A stretch of 16,294 bases of DNA. Source: DATMXS01 sp035561355. Lineage in GTDB: Bacteria > Acidobacteriota > Terriglobia > Bryobacterales > Bryobacteraceae. The stretch covers positions 1 to 16,294 of the forward strand of contig DATMXS010000175.1 in NCBI GenBank assembly GCA_035561355.1, given 5' to 3'. The translations under genes were made by a program, and so were the position numbers. The notes under the pieces were generated by a model, which was given only the letters and a program-made list of their open reading frames with translations, did not search any database and was not told the origin of the DNA. Positions 13,940-16,294 of this stretch are shown here, in pieces (position 1 is the stretch's first letter; each line of letters opens with the position of its first letter).

Positions 13940-15283
13940 CTAACCCAATCCCTGCGCCCGGCGTGCCTTCGGCTTCCAAAGATCCGAGGGCGTTCGCGCC
14001 GTGTCGAGAATGCGCGTCATCTGCGCGACGACCTTCACCTCGCCCGCAGCCACGTTGTTCTTCTCTGAGATGTCCGCGGCCAAGTCGTAGAGTTCGACCG
14101 GACCCTTCTCCCCCTCCCGGACGGCTTTCCAATTGCGCCAGCGCACAGCCTGCTTGAAGCCGCCCTCATGGAATTCCCAGTACAGGGGGCGGTCCGGTGC
14201 GGGCGCGGGGCCCGTGCCCAATAGCGCTTTGAGCGCAGGCACGCCGTCGAGGCTCTTCGGCGCCGGCTGGTCCGTAAGCTCGGCGAACGTCGGGAGCAGG
14301 TCCCATGCGGCCAGCACTTCGTGCGACGTGCCCGGCTTGATGCGGCCGGCCCAGCGGGTGATGAACGGCACGCGAATGCCGCCCTCATAGAGGTCGCGCT
14401 TGATGCCTCGCAGCGGGCCATTCGAGCGGAAGTTGTCTGCGCCGAGTTTGACCGGACCGTTGTCGCTGGTAAAGATGACGAGGGTGTCGCGGTCCACACG
14501 GTGCCGTTGCAGCCGTTCCATGATCTGCCCGACGCTGGCGTCGAGGCGCGTAATCATTGCGGCGAGGTTCCGCGCCGCGGCAGGCCACGGCTTCGCCGAG
14601 TACGGCTCGTCGTCGGGAGCTTCGAATTTCCCGTGCGGAAGCGTGAACGGCGCGTAGAGGAAGAACGGGCCGTCCTTGTTGTCGTCAATGAACTTCAGTG
14701 CGCGCTCTGCGATGAGGTCGTGCGAGTATTTCTTTCGGCCACCTCCGAAGTTTTGCGGAATGAAAGTCTCGCGTTCGTTGTCCCAGAGCATGTCCGGGTA
14801 ATACGTGTGCGCGTGGACCTGGTGCAGATAGCCGTAGAACGTGTCGAAGCCTTTACGCGTCGGCAGGGCGTGGAGGTCCGGCATGGTCCCGAGGCCCCAC
14901 TTCCCGAATGCCCCGGTCCGGTAGCCGGCGCGCTGAAAGATCTGGGCGATCGTCGTCTCGTCCGGAGTGAGCGGCACGTGAGGGTCGAGGTTGCCGCGCA
15001 CTGTGGCATGCCCGGTGTGCTTTCCCGTCATCAGGGCGCATCGCGACGGTGCGCACACGGTGCTTCCCGAGTAGGCTTGCGTGAAGCGCAGACCGTCGCC
15101 GGCGAGCCGGTCGATGTTCGGGGTGCGGATCTCGCTTTGCCCGTAACAACCGATGTCGCCGTACCCGAGGTCGTCCCCGACGATCAGGACCACGTTGGGC
15201 TTGCGCGAGGTCTGCGCGATAGCGGGCGCTGCTGCCATTGAGGCCAGCCACTGCCGGCGCGTCCAACTTCCAGACATGCTCAT
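13940..15283 (-). CDS. Exported arylsulfatase-family sulfatase
   Basis: This 447-residue type I sulfatase hydrolyses a sulfate ester, probably in a carbohydrate, outside the cytoplasm. The N-terminus TRRQWLASMAAAPAIAQ is a Tat-like signal (twin Arg, then a hydrophobic stretch to about residue 23). C77 in CAPSR (77-81) is the residue turned into formylglycine, so a formylglycine-generating enzyme must exist elsewhere. Calcium ligands are D37 and D38 in GDDLGYGD and D274-N275 in TSDNGP. K88, K128 (FGKWGLG) and H217 (LPHGKF) fit active-site positions of the family. The C-terminus DLAADISEKNNVA is typical of arylsulfatase A-like members. A Met at residue 3 is an alternative start. It converges with MIOX and is divergent from Mn catalase. 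The exact substrate is unknown. Confidence 0.93.
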   Translation of the reverse strand: MSMSGSWTRRQWLASMAAAPAIAQTSRKPNVVLIVGDDLGYGDIGCYGQSEIRTPNIDRLAGDGLRFTQAYSGSTVCAPSRCALMTGKHTGHATVRGNLDPHVPLTPDETTIAQIFQRAGYRTGAFGKWGLGTMPDLHALPTRKGFDTFYGYLHQVHAHTYYPDMLWDNERETFIPQNFGGGRKKYSHDLIAERALKFIDDNKDGPFFLYAPFTLPHGKFEAPDDEPYSAKPWPAAARNLAAMITRLDASVGQIMERLQRHRVDRDTLVIFTSDNGPVKLGADNFRSNGPLRGIKRDLYEGGIRVPFITRWAGRIKPGTSHEVLAAWDLLPTFAELTDQPAPKSLDGVPALKALLGTGPAPAPDRPLYWEFHEGGFKQAVRWRNWKAVREGEKGPVELYDLAADISEKNNVAAGEVKVVAQMTRILDTARTPSDLWKPKARRAQGLG

Positions 15284-15292
15284 CTCTTTTCA

Positions 15293-15298
15293 ATCATA
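15293..15298 (-). promoter_or_regulatory. -10-like hexamer before the sulfatase gene
   Basis: On the minus strand TATGAT ends 9 nt before the ATG at 15283, with AAAAGAG between them. No clear -35 was seen. It implies a leader of only one or a few bases if used. Confidence 0.3.
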
Positions 15299-15411
15299 GC
15301 CTCCGGACGCATCCACGCTTCTGCGAAACGAACCCATTCATCAGTTTTCATCACTTCCGGACCGCCTCCTCCGAACCTGTTCCTGAGGCCTTCGTCCGAA
15401 GTTTGCAGCCG

Positions 15412-15451
15412 TAGAATGTGGGCAATGCCCGCCGTTTCAGAAGCGGCGGCA
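15412..15451 (+). promoter_or_regulatory. Predicted -10 and 5'-leader hairpin of the Mn catalase gene
   Basis: TAGAAT (15412-15417) is a plausible -10 without a clear -35; the expected start is near 15424. CGCCGTTTCAGAAGCGGCG (15430-15448) then folds into an 8-bp stem with a 3-nt loop and one T-G pair. A few further outer pairs around a bulge extend it to 15426-15451. The stem ends 4 nt before the Shine-Dalgarno, so it could protect the mRNA 5' end or influence ribosome access. Confidence 0.4.
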
Positions 15452-15468
15452 AACCAGAGGAGGCAAGG

Positions 15469-16294
15469 GTGTTTCTTCGTATAGACAGACTGCAAATCGA
15501 GCTTCCGCAGCCGCCGAACGCAGATCCGCGCGCGGCCGCGAATGTCCAGGAGCTTATGGGTGGCCGCTTCGGCGAAATGAGCACGCTGATGAATTACATG
15601 TATCAGTCGTTCAACTTTCGCGGACGCGACAAGCTTCGGCCATACTACGACCTGGTCGCAAACATCGCCACCGAGGAGATGGGGCACATCGAACTCGTGG
15701 CCGCATCGGTGAACCTGCTCTTGAACGGCCCACGCGAGGGCTTTGACAGCAGCGAGGATCCCGCTAGTTCGCCGTGGAGGAATCTTGACGGCGGCATGAA
15801 CCCGCACCATTTCATCGTGAACGGCCAGGGGACCCTCGCGGGCAATAGCCTCGGCCAACCGTGGCGCGGCGATTACGTGTTCTCCAGCGGCAACCTGATC
15901 CTCGACCTTCTGCACAACTTTTTCCTGGAGGTCGGGGCCCGCACTCAGAAATTGCGTGTCTACGAACTGACTGACAACCCGTCAGCGCGCAACATGATTG
16001 GTTACCTGTTCGTGCGCGGCGGCGTGCACGCGCTGGCGTACGGAAAGGCCCTCGAGACGCTCACCGGTGTTGACATGAAGAAGATGCTGCCGATACCCAA
16101 GATCCCGGACTCGCACTTCGCTGAAGCGAAGAAGTGGGAAGACAGAGGATTCCACCGTCAGCTTTACCGCTTCAGCCCGAACGACTACAAGGACATCAGC
16201 GCGATCTGGCAGGGAACGCACCCACAAGACGGGCAACCCCTCGAAGTAATCGACGGAGCGCCCGAAGGAGGCAACCTCGCCGACCTCGCCGGCA
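15469..16294 (+). CDS. Manganese catalase (3' end outside window)
   Basis: This is a di-manganese catalase that splits hydrogen peroxide to water and oxygen without haem. The frame runs from GTG 15469 to the window edge, giving 275 residues and one extra base, close to the usual full length of about 270-300. The start is set by the strong Shine-Dalgarno AGAGGAGG (15456-15463), 5 nt before the GTG, and by the conserved opening FLRIDRLQIELP. Di-Mn ligands are E36 (GGRFGEMSTLMNYMYQSFNF), E70 and H73 (IATEEMGHIEL), E154 (FFLEVGAR) and H187 (GGVHALAYGK), at positions matching the Thermus enzyme. It is divergent from the sulfatase gene. A role in peroxide defence is expected. Confidence 0.95.
   Translation, partial: MFLRIDRLQIELPQPPNADPRAAANVQELMGGRFGEMSTLMNYMYQSFNFRGRDKLRPYYDLVANIATEEMGHIELVAASVNLLLNGPREGFDSSEDPASSPWRNLDGGMNPHHFIVNGQGTLAGNSLGQPWRGDYVFSSGNLILDLLHNFFLEVGARTQKLRVYELTDNPSARNMIGYLFVRGGVHALAYGKALETLTGVDMKKMLPIPKIPDSHFAEAKKWEDRGFHRQLYRFSPNDYKDISAIWQGTHPQDGQPLEVIDGAPEGGNLADLAG

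Noticed and set aside
15280..15915. 211-codon minus-strand frame opposite Mn catalase
   Set aside because: Most of it is antisense to a catalase with all metal ligands. Only its last 23 codons outside the catalase gene are kept as a low-confidence observation.

Overview
This is a GC-rich bacterial chromosome segment packed with short-spaced genes. It looks like a soil bacterium, possibly Acidobacteriota of the Solibacter/Bryobacter kind. That is an inference from the mix of a secreted parallel beta-helix protein, a Tat-type sulfatase, a bacterial myo-inositol oxygenase, a TPR protein and a small secreted TIG protein. There is no rRNA or other decisive taxonomic marker here. I saw no tRNA, CRISPR array, phage gene or insertion sequence.

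Layout. The left end holds the 3' part of queG (queuosine synthesis), followed at once by a secreted TPR protein on the + strand. A hairpin region at 1791-1846 separates these from a long minus-strand block: iscR-iscS-iscU-iscA-hscB-hscA-iscX (7264 down to 2307), then a small secreted IPT/TIG-domain protein. The block is a complete ISC iron-sulfur cluster assembly operon of the proteobacterial type, except that no ferredoxin gene (fdx) lies between hscA and iscX. Its genes overlap or nearly touch. Divergent from iscR is a DUF72 gene, convergent with an MdlB/YheH-like ABC exporter half. The exporter is divergent from truB. A 69-residue hypothetical protein converges on truB. The right third carries a secreted beta-helix protein, myo-inositol oxygenase, a Tat-type sulfatase, and a manganese catalase cut by the window end.

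How the isc genes work together. IscS supplies sulfur from cysteine to the scaffold IscU. HscA and HscB bind the LPPIK segment of IscU and drive cluster release. IscA is a carrier and IscX modulates IscS. IscR is expected to sense cluster supply and regulate its own operon.

The most interesting items are regulatory. First, three contiguous 19-bp repeats lie between the predicted isc promoter and the true GTG start of iscR. Each has the core GACT-N5-GGTC, the same geometry as IscR type 1 sites. Second, the TIG gene has its own promoter, whose -35/-10 spacer contains a perfect 9-bp complement of the gene's Shine-Dalgarno region. Read-through mRNA from isc would therefore fold its RBS shut, while mRNA from the local promoter would not. 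Third, several genes have a -10-like hexamer only 7-9 nt before the start codon, suggesting leaderless transcripts.
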